From NCBI GenBank assembly GCA_024138015.1, contig JAMXBB010000010.1, positions 78,400,373 to 78,464,372 on the forward strand: a stretch of DNA of 64,000 nucleotides, given 5' to 3'. Of this stretch, positions 10,561 to 21,938 are shown in pieces; within the stretch, counting starts at the first letter, position 1; every line of letters starts with the position of its first letter. Origin of the DNA: Lumnitzera littorea (Eukaryota > Streptophyta > Magnoliopsida > Myrtales > Combretaceae). The notes under the pieces are model-generated. The model saw only the letters and a list, made by a program, of their open reading frames with translations, searched no databases and was not told the origin of the DNA. The position numbers were made by a program, and so were the translations under genes.

Positions 10561-12801
10561 TATATTGCTCTATTTAATCTATTGTGCTGTATACTCCAAT
10601 CACAGTTATTTCCACTGTATCATAACATGATTTTTTGAGTCGCTGACCACCCTGATCTTAACATATAATTCACACTAGGTTTAATCGATAGAGTAGTTGC
10701 GCTTATATGCATATGTAACGTGTGTTCTTTTAACTTATCCTAGTGCTGGTCCTTATGTTCTGAATTTTATTTTATGAGATAAATATTGATGCTACATATT
10801 GAGGGTGCTTTGATATACGCTAATTATTTCAAAGAATGCAGGATGTTCTAAGAGATTTTTCCATTCTTCTATGAAAAAGATGATCCCCATACAGGCATAT
10901 GCATATCCTATCATAAAGGTGCATGGACATATCTTTTCCTAGGGTCTCACTTTCAGAGGCTTACATCTTTTAGCAGATGAAGACCTAGTCGCATTCAACC
11001 TATGGCACGATTAATTTGTGGCAAAGTAAAAAGGATAAAGCTCTATGGTGGGTTTCTACATCAGCTGTCGACAAGAAGTAGCCTCAAAGGATAGAATCTA
11101 TAGATAGTGGGTTTTCTTTCTCTCTCTTTTAGCAGAAATGATATTTTCATGATGAGTTAAAGATAGTAAAATTTTTATTTGTTTAGGAGATAGAAAATGC
11201 AATTCTTCTTATCCCGCTCCCCATGATATTTGAATTTGGATACTTTAACAACTAGACCAAAACTTTATATTAACTATTAAGACATACTCTCAGCACATAA
11301 TTATTGGTTATTTAATTGATGAATTTCATTTCGTATAATCTCATCCGCACGAATATACAAAAGTTTTCCTACAATTGAATATTAATTCATGTTTGCTTCT
11401 TTCGGTTTCGGTCTGACACGTTTGTTGCCTCTTCTCTATCGACAATAAAATATTACCCCAGGGAAATATATGAACCGTAGCTGCAAGAGTGAAAACAACT
11501 TTCAAATAGATAGGGTTAGGGTGTGAAGAGGAAAAAACCTTTTATAGACTAAGAGAGTATAAGTTATTAACGTAATTTATTAATTTACGTGGAATACCTC
11601 AACTCGCATAAAATTTTATGAGCAAACTCCCACTAGAATGTGATAATATTATTCTCAGTATATTAGATCAAACTAACTCAATAAAATTTACATATCTACT
11701 CTTTAAACTTATTTTTGTGAACTCACAAAGTCCGAAGAAAAAGTTGTAAGGCTAAGGGAACCATACAGTTATAAAAACTACCCTCTCCTGCTTAACCGGC
11801 CATTATAATGCTTCGATCGGCCATCGATAAACCATCAATCCCTATTTTAATATCACACAGCATCCGAATAATACTATAAAAATACTTGCTAATTAAACTA
11901 TAATTGTTTTTTTGGGTAAGAAATTAAACTATAATTGTTGAGATAGTTTAGAAGTAGAAAATTATAAAAGAACGAAAATTTATATGATGGGATAGAAATT
12001 CCAAGTTATATATATATATATATATATATAGTATTATGAATGAAGGAGAACTAAAGCATGGACACAGGTTACAAAATTTAAGAAAGATTTGGAGAACAAA
12101 GCCTTTCTAAAATTAAAATGAGAGGCAGCAAGCAATGCAATTTTCAACTAGCTTACTTAAAAAACAATAACAATAATAATAAAAAAAAAAATTATCGATG
12201 CCACAACAGCTCCGTTCATCAACAGCTGTCAAGTGTCAAAACATAATTGAAGTATAGGTGACCAACATATTATTAAAGGCAGCTCTACGTCTGTTTAGCC
12301 AGAATCATGATTTGTACTATTTTGTAGTCCCCTACTTGAAACCTAAGAAGGAAGAACAATTACATCAGACTACATGCTTAAGAAAACGCATCCAACTGAT
12401 TTGATTTCCTAGGGCTCTAAGGTCCCACAATAATAACAACAATGAATGAACGAATAAGAAAACTACAATACGAAAGCTTTTAGGCTTCTATAGATGATTC
12501 TTTTTTATGTCCTAACTAACCCACGACACTAGATTAGTTGATAGCTACCAACAATTCGGTTATCCAGTTTAGCTTAAATTAAGCAAACATCATAGCAGCA
12601 TATAACCTAGTTCATGGCTCGAAATAGATCATTTTTTGTTTTTTCGGTAAAAAAGTAAATCATTAACCCATGACACTAAATTACCCCTCACTTAAAATTT
12701 ATTATTTTTTTCGGGGGTATTTTAGCGAACCTTTGATCGACAACTCCTCGTTTTCTTCTTCGAATAGTAGTGTAAGTCATTCTCATACAACATTACTGAA
12801 A
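10561..12801. other. no gene seen; (TA)n microsatellite at 12007-12030
   Basis: About 2.2 kb of AT-rich sequence left of copia-1. I looked here for the missing 5' LTR of copia-1 (its 3' LTR starts TGTTGATATTTATG) and for a TGGTATCAGAGC primer site and saw neither. A TA dinucleotide run lies at 12007-12030 and an AAT/A-rich run at 12165-12193. Confidence 0.5.
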
Positions 12802-13756
12802 ATGAATTTACAATTCGATCAAGTTACTCTTAATCCTTTATACGTCTCTACTTCTGATAACACTAGCATGATGCTAGGAAATGTAGTTTTTAATGGATCG
12901 AATTATTTAGCTTAAAGTCAATCCATTAAATTAGGTCTAGAAGCAAAATTAAAATTAGGTTTCATTGATGGATCTATGGTTAGACTTGACGATGAATCAC
13001 CATATTTAGTGAAATGGAAAAGATTTGATTTTATGGTGAGACGTTGGCTTCTCAACTCTCTGAACGTTGATCTTTCACAAAGCTATCTTTATACTTAGTT
13101 ACTTATACGTTTTGGAAGGAAATTGAAGAATAGTATGGGAGGACTAATGGTTCGCTCGTATACTACATACAGCAAGATATTAATAATACTATGTAGGGGA
13201 ATTCATCTATAAGTGCTTACTATAATAAAATTAATAAATGCTGGGATGAATTACAAATGCTAGATGTGTATTCAAGTTGTTCTTATGTTTGTTCATGTGG
13301 TTTGAAAGAGAAACTTGATGAATTTGAGTCAAGGAATAAACTAATGTAGTTTTTGATGGGGTTATGTAATGCTTATGAAAGCATGCACAATCAGAGACTT
13401 GGAATGGATCCTTTGCCTTTGTTGGTTACGGCTTTTACCTTGTTCAACAGATTGAACAGTAGAAACAAATCACTATAGGCCATGACTTGAACTTTGTTGC
13501 TTTTAATTTGACCAAAGTCGCTAGTATGGTTAATGATTACAACACTATTGCTTATCAAACAACTAAAGTAGCTGTTGATAAGAGAAGACCTAAGAATGTC
13601 ATGTTGAAGCAAATTTACAAACATTGCAAATTTGAAGGCCACATTGTAGATACTTATTTTCAAATCATAGGCTATCCAGATTGGTATAAAGGGAGAAGAA
13701 TTAGTAAAGGGACAAGGAATTCCTCAGCTTCCTTCACTACAATAGATAAGAAGTAG
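12802..13756 (+). pseudogene. copia-1 gag remnant
   Basis: Capsid gene starting at the ATG at 12802. Recognisable parts are the N-terminal FNGSNYLA-stop-SQSIKLGLEAK and LGFIDGS (copia gag N-terminal domain), a middle part around 13100-13450 that shifts frame, and a nucleocapsid knuckle near 13615-13660 (CKFEGH). Cysteines expected before and after the knuckle are Tyr. GYPDWYKGR follows it, as usual in this lineage. Stops include one replacing the conserved Trp after NYLA. Confidence 0.8.
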
Positions 13757-13987
13757 TATCTTGAGACTTCTTTTGAATATTCGTCTAATGTTTCTGATTT
13801 TAATGCAATTGATTGTGCAGGTAGCTCAAGTAATATGGATCCTTAGATGCTTCATCGTATGTATCAAGAATTTCTTTAGATGATGGAAGGCAAATTATCA
13901 GAAACTGCAATAGTAAACATGGCACAAGTTGTAGGTACTTTGTTCACCATTTCTTAGTGCTTTAATGCTTCTTTGAATAATAATCTT

Positions 13988-14526
13988 AGTTAATGGATTG
14001 TGGATACGGGGGCTATGGATCATATGACCCCTTTCCCTTCATTACTTCACAATACTTTTCATCTTAAAAACCTAACACTAGTAAAGTTACTTGATGGGAA
14101 TGTCAAATATGTTACCATGATTGCTTCGTGTTATATTACACCTGACATTACATTGAATCAAATCCTATTTGTTCCTAGCTTCACTCATAACCTAATCTAT
14201 GTTAGTAAGTTATTAAATGACTAGTATATGACTATGCAACTCTTTCCTAAATCTTGTCTTTTTCAGGACCCAAGACTTAACAAAGTTGCTGCACAAGCTT
14301 AAGCTAAGCGTAGCTTATATGATCTTCATGTGCTACTAGTAATGTTTTAGCTGATACAAAGTATTTTCTTTCTTGTACTAAGTCTACAAATACCTATTTG
14401 CTTCATACTTAGATAGGTTACATGTCAACTTCAAAACTTCGACATCTTGATATATCTTCTAAATTTGATTTTTATAATTTTGTCTGTGATATTTATCATT
14501 TAGCAAAGGCTCATAAATTACCTTTT
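13988..14526 (+). pseudogene. copia-1 protease and start of integrase
   Basis: Retropepsin with the active site WIVDTGAMDHMT at about 13992-14027, so the catalytic Asp-Thr-Gly is intact. The open block continues to 14224 (NLIYVSKLLND, the usual end of the protease region). After stops, the GAG-pre-integrase HLD...CDIYHLAKAHKLPF runs to the junction with gypsy-2 at 14526. Confidence 0.82.
14522..14526 (+). repeat. target-site duplication of gypsy-2, left copy (CTTTT)
   Basis: Five bases identical to 20969-20973 on the far side of the element. Five bases is the size expected for a gypsy integrase. Confidence 0.9.
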
Positions 14527-15391
14527 TGATGTGCTTTGGAGCTCGGTTATTACTAGGACTTACCGTAGTAGATTTTGAACCAATGGGCTCTTTGAAAAAT
14601 CAAAGAAAATAGAGTGAGTAGGTCTACAAACTAATTAGAGTAACTGATGTGAAGCTACTAGGTGAATATGATACACCAACAAACACAATGCGACTTGACA
14701 CTCACCTGATATGACATACACATTAATGTTAAGGTTCACCTATTACTAATCTTAAGTTATTTGGCAAGATTAGATAAGGGTGTATGAGAAATAGACTTGG
14801 AGAGGGTTGTCTCATAAGAACAGTATATTTAATGTCTATCTGTAAAGTAAGATGATTTTAGCCTACAAGAAGAAGAGACTATTTATAGTAAGTTCTTAGA
14901 GCAACCTTACAAAAAGGGAAATTACAAGAAGGTAAAAATGGGATTCCTTATACATACGAAAAGGGATAAAAAGGACAAAAGACAAAAAAAGGGAAAATTA
15001 GTACAATGTCAAGTGAAATGGACAGATGATAGTGCAACATTGGTTCCGTTCATAGATTCTCTTATCATAGCAGGTGAGAGAAATCAAGATGTTGCGGCAT
15101 TAGGGATTGGTAGGAAGTCGGAAGAAAGTACTTAGCCTAAAGAAGAGTATCTTGGCACTTGGTAGGAGTCTTTTGACACAAAGCACTTAGAAAGCGAATA
15201 GTCGGCATCGGCATAAGATAAGGAACAGAGCAAGGTGTAACCTCCCGGAGTTGTCAAGGAATTCAGCCATCCTTTTTTTCGCGTAGAGTCTCTCGTCACC
15301 AGCGGGTTATCAAGAGAGGATTCTTCGAGTAAAGGATTGGAGGCCTCAGAGTCGGGTATACGTAAGAGGACTAATGGTTGGCAGCTCATCA
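14527..15391 (-). repeat. gypsy-2 3' LTR (865 bp)
   Basis: Matches 20105-20968 along its length. Ends on the minus strand are TGATGAGC...GCACATCA, giving a TGATG/CATCA inverted terminal repeat. A TATA-like CTATTTATAG sits near 14879-14888 (palindromic, works on the minus strand). The frame at 15132-15389 is open through much of the LTR in this copy. Confidence 0.92.
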
Positions 15392-15396
15392 GTTCC

Positions 15397-18300
15397 TTAG
15401 GGTTGTTGAAGATTTGCTCTCAAATCTTGGCCTTCTTTTTCATCGGGTACGTAGGGTGTAAGATCAATTACATTAAAAGTAGGAGATACACCACTTTCAT
15501 CGGGCAGCTTTAGCTCATAGGCATTGTCGATGATGCACTCAAGGATCTTAAAAGGTTTGTCTGATTTGGGGGAAAGTTTGTTCATTCTTTTTTCAAAGAA
15601 ACACTCCTTACTAAGGTGGACCTAGACAAGGTCTCTAGAGTTGTAAACCATTCATCTCTTTCCTCAACTTCCTTATTCCTTCTGCCAGGTTATAATCTGT
15701 GCCAGATGTTCAGCAATCTTTTGACGCAACTTTTGAAATTCATCAGTACGTTGTAGGCTCGATTGACTTTCCCCTTATATAGCCAGGCTAACAGCTATAT
15801 TTAGGGGCAAGTTCGGGTTGAGTCTATAGATGACCTTAAAAGGTGACCTCCCTATCAAACTGTAAACTAATCGATTATAAGCAAACTCAATAACAGGTAG
15901 GCATAGTTCCCAATCATGTAAATTCTTCCTCATAACTGCTTACAGAAGGTTGTTAACTGTCTTGTTTACTACTTCGGTTTGACCATCTATTTGAAGGTGG
16001 TAAGAAGTATTGTACATAAGCTTGGTGTCGAGTTTTCTCCATAAGGTTTTCTAGAAGAAGCTCGTAAACTTTGAATCATGATTGGACACTATACTTCTTA
16101 ATAGCCTATACAGACGTACAATTTTCTACAAAAAGAGGTTAGCGATAAACAATGCATCATTAGTTCTATGGTAGGGAATGAAATGGCTCGTCTTGTTAAA
16201 ATGATCAACCATAACCATAATGGAGTTATGGCCGAGCATGAAATCCATACTTAGGTTAACCCATGGGCGCTTAAGTATGAGCAGGGGTGTGTATTCTCCA
16301 TACAGCTTTCTCCTGCCTTTTGCATGTTTACATACCTCGCATCTTTTAAGAACTTGATGCACATCTTTCATTATCTCAGGCTAGTAGAATTGTACTTTCA
16401 GTATTTCAGCTGTCTTCTTTTTGCTGAAAAGGCTAGCCAAACCTCCAACATAAGCTTTATAGATGAGTAGTTCTCTGGCCGAACCACTTAGCACACAAAC
16501 TTGCTTACCTTTCATCAGGAACCCTTGACTTAAGTAGAATCCATCCACAACCCCTCTAACATTGCACTTAGTTACTAAAGGTCTAAAATACTCGTCGTGC
16601 TCATACTGATTGGGTAGGGTACTGAATCTAAGTACCTTACCTTACATGATCGTAATAAGGGTGTGATGATGAAAAAGAGCGTTGGCTACAGTGTTGGTAT
16701 TACCTTTCTTATACCGGATGATGTAGTAAAAATTTTTTAGGAATTCAACCCATTTGGCATAACGCCGAGAAAGTTTCTACTGCCCACAAAGATGCTTGAG
16801 AGACTCATGATCTGAGTAGATGATGAATTATCTTGGCAACAGATAATGCTACCAGTTTTGTAGTGTTCGGATAAAGGAATAGAACTCCTTATCATAGGTA
16901 AAGTAATTTAAGGAAGCACTACGGAGTTTCTTGCTGAAATAGGCAATTGGTCAACACTCCTGCATTAGGATAAGACCAATGCTAACTCTAAACATGTCAC
17001 ATTCAACCTCAAAAATTTTCTTGAAATCCAATAAGGCAAGTATTGGAGTAGATGTCCACTTAGACTTCACTTCTTCAAAACTCTTCCTAGCTTTCTTTAA
17101 CCACTTGAACTTAGTGTTCTTCTTGGTCAATTCAGTTAATGGCACAATTATGGAACTGAAGTTTCGTATGGATCTCCAATAGAATTAAGCTAGACCATAG
17201 AAGCTTCTAACTTCAGCAGCGCTAGTTGGCATAGGCCACTCAAGAATAACTTTGAATTTCTCGTCATCAACTAGAACTCCTTTCCCTGAAATGATATATC
17301 TAAGGAATATAACCTCACTTTGACAGAACACACATTTCTTTAATTTGTCGAATAATCTCTCGGTTCGAAGCATGTCGAACACCAATCTTAAGTGTTTAGC
17401 ATGGGTGAAGAGATCGACACTGGAGATGAGAATGTCATCAAAGTAAACTACAATGCATTTGCCATTCAATACCCTCAATACGTGATTCATGAGTCGCATA
17501 AACATACTTGATGCATTCGTTAGACCAAATGGCATCACCATCCATTCGAATAGACCATCCCGTGTCTTAAAGGCCATCTTCCATTCATCTCTTAGTCACA
17601 TCCGTATTTGGTGGTAGCCACTCTTCAAATTTATCTTTGAAAAGATGTGTGCACCATGTAACTCATCGAGCATATTATCTAACCTTAGGATTAGATATTG
17701 GTACTTAATAGTAATTTTGTTGATGGTACGACTGTCAATACACATTCTCCATAACCCATCTTTCTTTGGTATTAGCATGGCAGGGACGAACATGGGCTCA
17801 TGCTCTCTCGAATATATTCGTGATCCACCAATTCATTAACTTGCTTCTTTAGCTCGACTGCTTGTTTAGGATTGAGCTTATAAGTGGGTCAGTTCGGTAG
17901 GGTTGCTCTAGGTTGAAGATCAATACAATGTTCAATGCTTCTCAAGGGTGGTAAATCTTTTGATATCTCAATAGGGAATATATCGGCATACTCTTCTAGT
18001 AGAGCTCTCACTTTGGTTAGGTAGTTCTTGGCATCATTCACTTCTAAGAGTCTCCTGACTAAAAGAAGTACATAGCCCTCGGCCTTGACTTCTCGTATAA
18101 ATTGAGCTTGGAAAATCACCAAGGACTTCCGTTGTAGAGATCTAGTAACTTTTTCTTGGGTTTCCTGTACTTCCTTCAGACTCATGGGTGTCAATATTAT
18201 TTTCTTCTTATCCTTCTGGATCATGTAAGTGTTTCTATACTCATTGTGCAATACCCTTAAGTCAAACAGCCATAGTCGGCTGAGTAATATGTAAGAAGCA

Positions 18301-18404
18301 CACATCGAAAGGACATCACATAACACCTCATCCTTATACCTATCACTAATGGTAATCAGTACTCTAACTTGCTCGACAACTTGTAAGCCTCCTTTCTCGT
18401 TCAA
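15397..18404 (-). pseudogene. gypsy-2 pol remnant: RT, RNase H, integrase
   Basis: Read downward on the minus strand. 17889-18404 links protease to RT and ends at IDLQP. 17596-17793 is RT fingers (LIPKKDGLWRMCIDSRTINK, LDELHGAHIFSKINLKSGYHQIRM). 17185-17577 is the RT palm with an intact catalytic YFDDIL. 16951-17145 is the RNase H start (FKWLKKARKSFEEVKSKWTS). 16126-16371 is the integrase zinc-binding end (CEVCKHAKGR) running into the core (PWVNLSMDFM, normally VSMDFV). 15397-15585 is the integrase C-terminus (TFNVIDLTPY), with its stop six bases before the 3' LTR. Stops and frame shifts separate the blocks, so no enzyme can be made whole. Confidence 0.9.
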
Positions 18405-18692
18405 CTAGTGAATCTCATACGGCTTAGGGTGTGGTAAGGTTGGCAAATTCATGGCCTTGACAAGCCTTTGAGCTATGACATTAGTATAACTCCCTCCGTC
18501 AATGATTAGGGCGCATAGCTTGCCATTTACTTGGCAATTCATATGGAAGAGGTTCTCCCTTTGCTCATTTTCATTACCCACAAAAGTATTAAGAGACCAT
18601 TGAATGACAAAGCAGTACTCAACACTGCCTCCAGGTGGTGTCTCGGCATCAAGGTCTTCTTGAAATTCTTCCAGCATCTGATCAACCCCCAT
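18405..18692 (-). pseudogene. gypsy-2 protease block
   Basis: Retropepsin-like region with VNGKLCALIIDGGSYTNVIAQ. The catalytic signature D-G-G-S is the form common in this gypsy group, in place of D-T/S-G. Open for 95 codons, preceded by an acidic linker (EEFQEDLDAE). Confidence 0.78.
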
Positions 18693-18723
18693 TTCTTCCT
18701 CTCCTTCACTCCCATTATCTACT

Positions 18724-19965
18724 TCAAACTGGGGGCTTAGCTCCCTTTATAGTCATAACTCGGCGGTTGGGACACTGACTAGCCACGTATCCATAACTAA
18801 GGTACTTAAAACATTTGATTTCTCGAGTCTTCCTTCTTGAGCTCTGGTCTTGGTCTCTTCGGATCTTATGTTCTTCGGTCTTGCTCTTACCTTGGCCTTC
18901 TTCTAGTTGGCCAGCCATCTACCCTTGATGTTCCACCTCGAAACTATTTGATGCTCAGTTATTCCTTAGTCAGCTCGACATGCCGCTCCTATTCGGTGGC
19001 ATTAGTCAACTACTCAGCATTCGACTAACTTGGTTCTGCCTTTGCCTTTCAACTCTTTATGCCATCCAGATGGTTTTATCCAAAGAAGTGAGGCTCTACA
19101 ACTCCACGATGTTACCGATCTCAGTCTGTAGTCCAGAGATAAACCGTGCTATAGTTCGCGTCTCAAGTTCATCGACATCACATTGTATCATGAGCAAATG
19201 AAACTCTCGGACATAGTCGTCCACTTATCTGTTACTTTGCCTTGAGTCTTGGAGTTATTGGAAGTGTTTTGTTCATAGTGTTTGGGAATGAACCTACTTC
19301 TTAAAACTCTCTTCATCTCATTCCATGTTTGGATTTCTTGTTGAGCCTTTAGGCGAACATTCTGCAGCTTTTTCCATTGTATTATTGTATATCCAGAAAA
19401 TTCTAATGAGGCCACTTGAATATGGACAGCATCTTCATAGTCGTAAAAGTCAAATATCTTCATCTTCATAGTCGTAAAAGTCGAATATCTTTTTGATTTT
19501 CTTTTCCCAATCTAGGTAATCATCAGTACTACCAGACCTGTTGAAGCTCGAAATTTGTACTTTAAGGCGTTCGACACCTCTCAACGCTTTAATCTTATAC
19601 TCTTCAATCCCAACATACTGTTCCGCTTCTTCTTCATACTTTTCCATTTCATCCAACTCTAACCTTCTTCTCGCCATTTTATCAGCACGACGCGGTGGTG
19701 CTAGTTTCACATGAAAGCCTTCTAGTGCTCATTCATTCATCTACCTTATAGGTCTCTCTCTCATTTCTCAGCCCCATGCAACTACTTTCTCTTTCAGCCC
19801 AATCTTTAAGACTCTCTGTATAGAAGCAGCTAAATTAGCCACAATAGTAGCAAGATCTTGTATTTGCTTATTAGTAGTACGTGGTGTTCGCTGGCTAACT
19901 TGACCACGTCTATGAGCATTACTCTCACCATCGTTAATTTCTCCCTAAACATTAGGATTTGACAT
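18724..19965 (-). pseudogene. gypsy-2 gag remnant
   Basis: Likely original start at the ATG at 19963-19965 (MSNPNV then a stop where Gln is expected). 19450-19710 holds the acidic/basic segment RRRLELDEMEKYEEEAEQY and the capsid start DDYLDWEKK. 19188-19469 continues the capsid (WNEMKRVLRSRFIPKHY). The nucleocapsid knuckle at about 18770-18820 reads C-F-K-Y...Y-V-A-S-Q-C, so the second Cys and the His of CCHC are both Tyr and zinc binding would be lost. A 31-bp tandem duplication (19433-19494) breaks the capsid frame. Confidence 0.82.
19433..19494. repeat. 31-bp tandem duplication inside gypsy-2 gag
   Basis: CTTCATAGTCGTAAAAGTC begins at 19433 and again at 19464, a 31-base period. Because 31 is not a multiple of three, it shifts the gag frame. 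The same DFYDYED peptide therefore appears in two overlapping frames. Confidence 0.8.
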
Positions 19966-20083
19966 TCTCGTAAAGAATAAGCTTCAGAATACACCCTCTA
20001 CGTAGGAAAGCTTTCCACACCACAAATATTTTGAACAGTGACTAGTAAGGGCTATTACTGCACATCTTTTGGTCACTACCTTA

Positions 20084-20096
20084 AGCTTTGATACCA
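20084..20096 (-). other. gypsy-2 primer binding site
   Basis: Minus strand TGGTATCAAAGCT, initiator-tRNA-Met type, 8 bases inside the LTR end. Same site and spacing as gypsy-1. Confidence 0.8.
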
Positions 20097-20104
20097 GGAT
20101 TATA

Positions 20105-20968
20105 TGATGTGCCTAGGAGTTAAGTTATCATTAGAACTTGCCGTAGCAGATTTCGAACCAATGGGTCCTTCCAAAGATCAAAGAAAGTAGAGTGAGTAAG
20201 TCTATGAACTAATTAGAATAACTGATGTGAAGCTATTCGGTAGATATTATACACCAATGAACACAACATGACTTGCAACTTTACTTGATATAACGCATAA
20301 GTTAATATCAAGGTCTACCCACTACTAATCTTGAGTTACAAGGTAAGATTAGATAAGAGTGTATGAGAAATGGATTTGGAGAGGGTTGTCTCATAAGAAC
20401 AATATATTCAATGTCTATCTATAAAGTAAGATGATTCCAGCTTATAAGGAGAAGAGACTATTTATAGTAAATCCCTAGGGCAATATTACAAGAAGGGAAA
20501 TTACAAGAAGGGGATTTTTTATACATACGAAAAGGGGTAAAAAGGACAGAAGAGAAAAGACAAAAAAAGGAAAAAATACTACAATGTTAGGTGAAAGGGA
20601 TAGGTGGCAGTGTAACAATAGTTTTGTACATAGATTATCTAATCATAGTAGGTGAGAGGAATCAAGATATTACGGCATCAAGGATTGGTAGAAAGTTGGA
20701 AGAAAGTACTCGGCTCGAAGAAGAGTATCTCATCACTCGGTAGGAGTCTTTCGGTACAGAGCTCTCAAAAAGTGAATAGTCGATATTGGCATAAGAGAGG
20801 GAATAGAGCATGGTGTAACCTCCTGGAGTCGACAAGGAATTTGGCCATCCTTCTTCCATGTAGAGTCTCTCATCATCGGCGGGTTGCCGAGAGAGGATTC
20901 TTCGAGTAAGGGATTGAAGGCCTCAAAGTCGTATGTGTGTAAGAGGACCAGTGGTCGATAGCTTGTCA
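20105..20968 (-). repeat. gypsy-2 5' LTR (864 bp)
   Basis: Pairs with 14527-15391. Minus-strand ends are TGACAAGC...GCACATCA. The TATA-like CTATTTATAG lies near 20459-20468, so transcription would start below about 20440 and run to lower coordinates. Adjacent TSD is at 20969-20973. Confidence 0.92.
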
Positions 20969-20973
20969 CTTTT
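20969..20973 (+). repeat. target-site duplication of gypsy-2, right copy (CTTTT)
   Basis: Identical to 14522-14526. The copia-1 integrase frame resumes here. Confidence 0.9.
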
Positions 20974-21938
20974 CCTAAAAGCATGATTAAATCTCCTTTT
21001 CCTTTCCATTTGTTACATTTAAATGTATGGGGGCTATATCATTTCACTTCTATTAGTGGAGAAAATTATTTCCTTATAATCCTTGATGACTTTAGTAGAT
21101 GCACCTAGACAAATATGCTTAACAATAAGGCTCAAGTACCTTCTATGCTTATTACTTTTTTTTTGTTATGTTAATAACCATTTCCATGCTACTCCCATGT
21201 TTATCTGATTTGATAATGGAACTGAATTTATAACTTCTTATTATCAGCCTTTGTTTGATAGTCTTAGGATCATACATCAATGCACCATGGTCTAATTCAC
21301 TCCAACAAAATGGGACAGTGGAGAGGAAACATAGACACTTACTTGAAACTACATAAGCTTTGTGAATTCAAGCAAAATTTCCCAAAGAATATTAGAGTGA
21401 GTGAGTCTTAGTTGCCACATATATCATCAATAGGATGCTAATGGCTGTTCTTGAGTAGAAAACCCCATATAAAATGCTATGTAGGCACAAACCAGATTAC
21501 ATACACTTATGGAATTTTGGTTGTTTATGTTTTGCATCCATACACAAACCTCATCATGATAAATTGGATCCTAAAGGTGTTAAATCTATATTCTTAGGCT
21601 ACATATAAGGCCAAAATGGATATAAGTTACTTGATCTTGTTAATGATTGTCTCTTTATCAATCATGATGTTTCCTTTTATGAAGATATTTTTCCTTTTAA
21701 GGATGGTACATTGCTTCATATACTAGTCTTAGACACAATTCATACACCTAAACATAATATTGTTCTATTTGATGATTTCCTTGATGAGTTTGCTCCAACT
21801 GATTCTTTTGATTCGTCACAGTCTATACATTCTTTTAGTTCTATTAATGATAATGATGAATCTAAACATCGTTTATGAACTAGACATTCTAGTAGAGCGC
21901 GTTGTCTTCCTTAATGGTTACATGATTATGTACATCCT
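20969..21938 (+). pseudogene. copia-1 integrase remnant
   Basis: Catalytic core resumes after the gypsy-2 insert: WGPYHFTSISGENYFLIILD (about 21028-21090), a decayed D-N-GTEF near 21216, and QNGTVERKHRHLLETT near 21307-21354, which carries the catalytic Glu. The DDE triad positions are largely readable but separated by stops and shifts. The tail reads GHKP-like and KLDPKGVKSIFLGY (21560-21605), then a CT-rich spacer before RT. Confidence 0.8.

Larger units (their letters stand above)
14527..20968 (-). mobile_element. Ty3/gypsy element gypsy-2, full-length but dead
   Basis: Complete 6442-bp LTR retrotransposon on the minus strand: 5' LTR 20105-20968, primer site 20084-20096, gag 18724-19965, protease 18405-18692, RT/RNase H/integrase 15397-18404, 3' LTR 14527-15391. 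It is flanked by perfect CTTTT duplications inside the integrase of copia-1. Motifs such as SRTINKITIKYQ, FEWMVMPFGLTNASS and the integrase tail with TFNVIDLTPY suggest a plant chromovirus-like lineage, possibly near CRM/Reina. I see no classical chromodomain. Every domain carries stops or shifts. The two LTRs differ at many positions, so the insertion is not recent. Confidence 0.93.
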
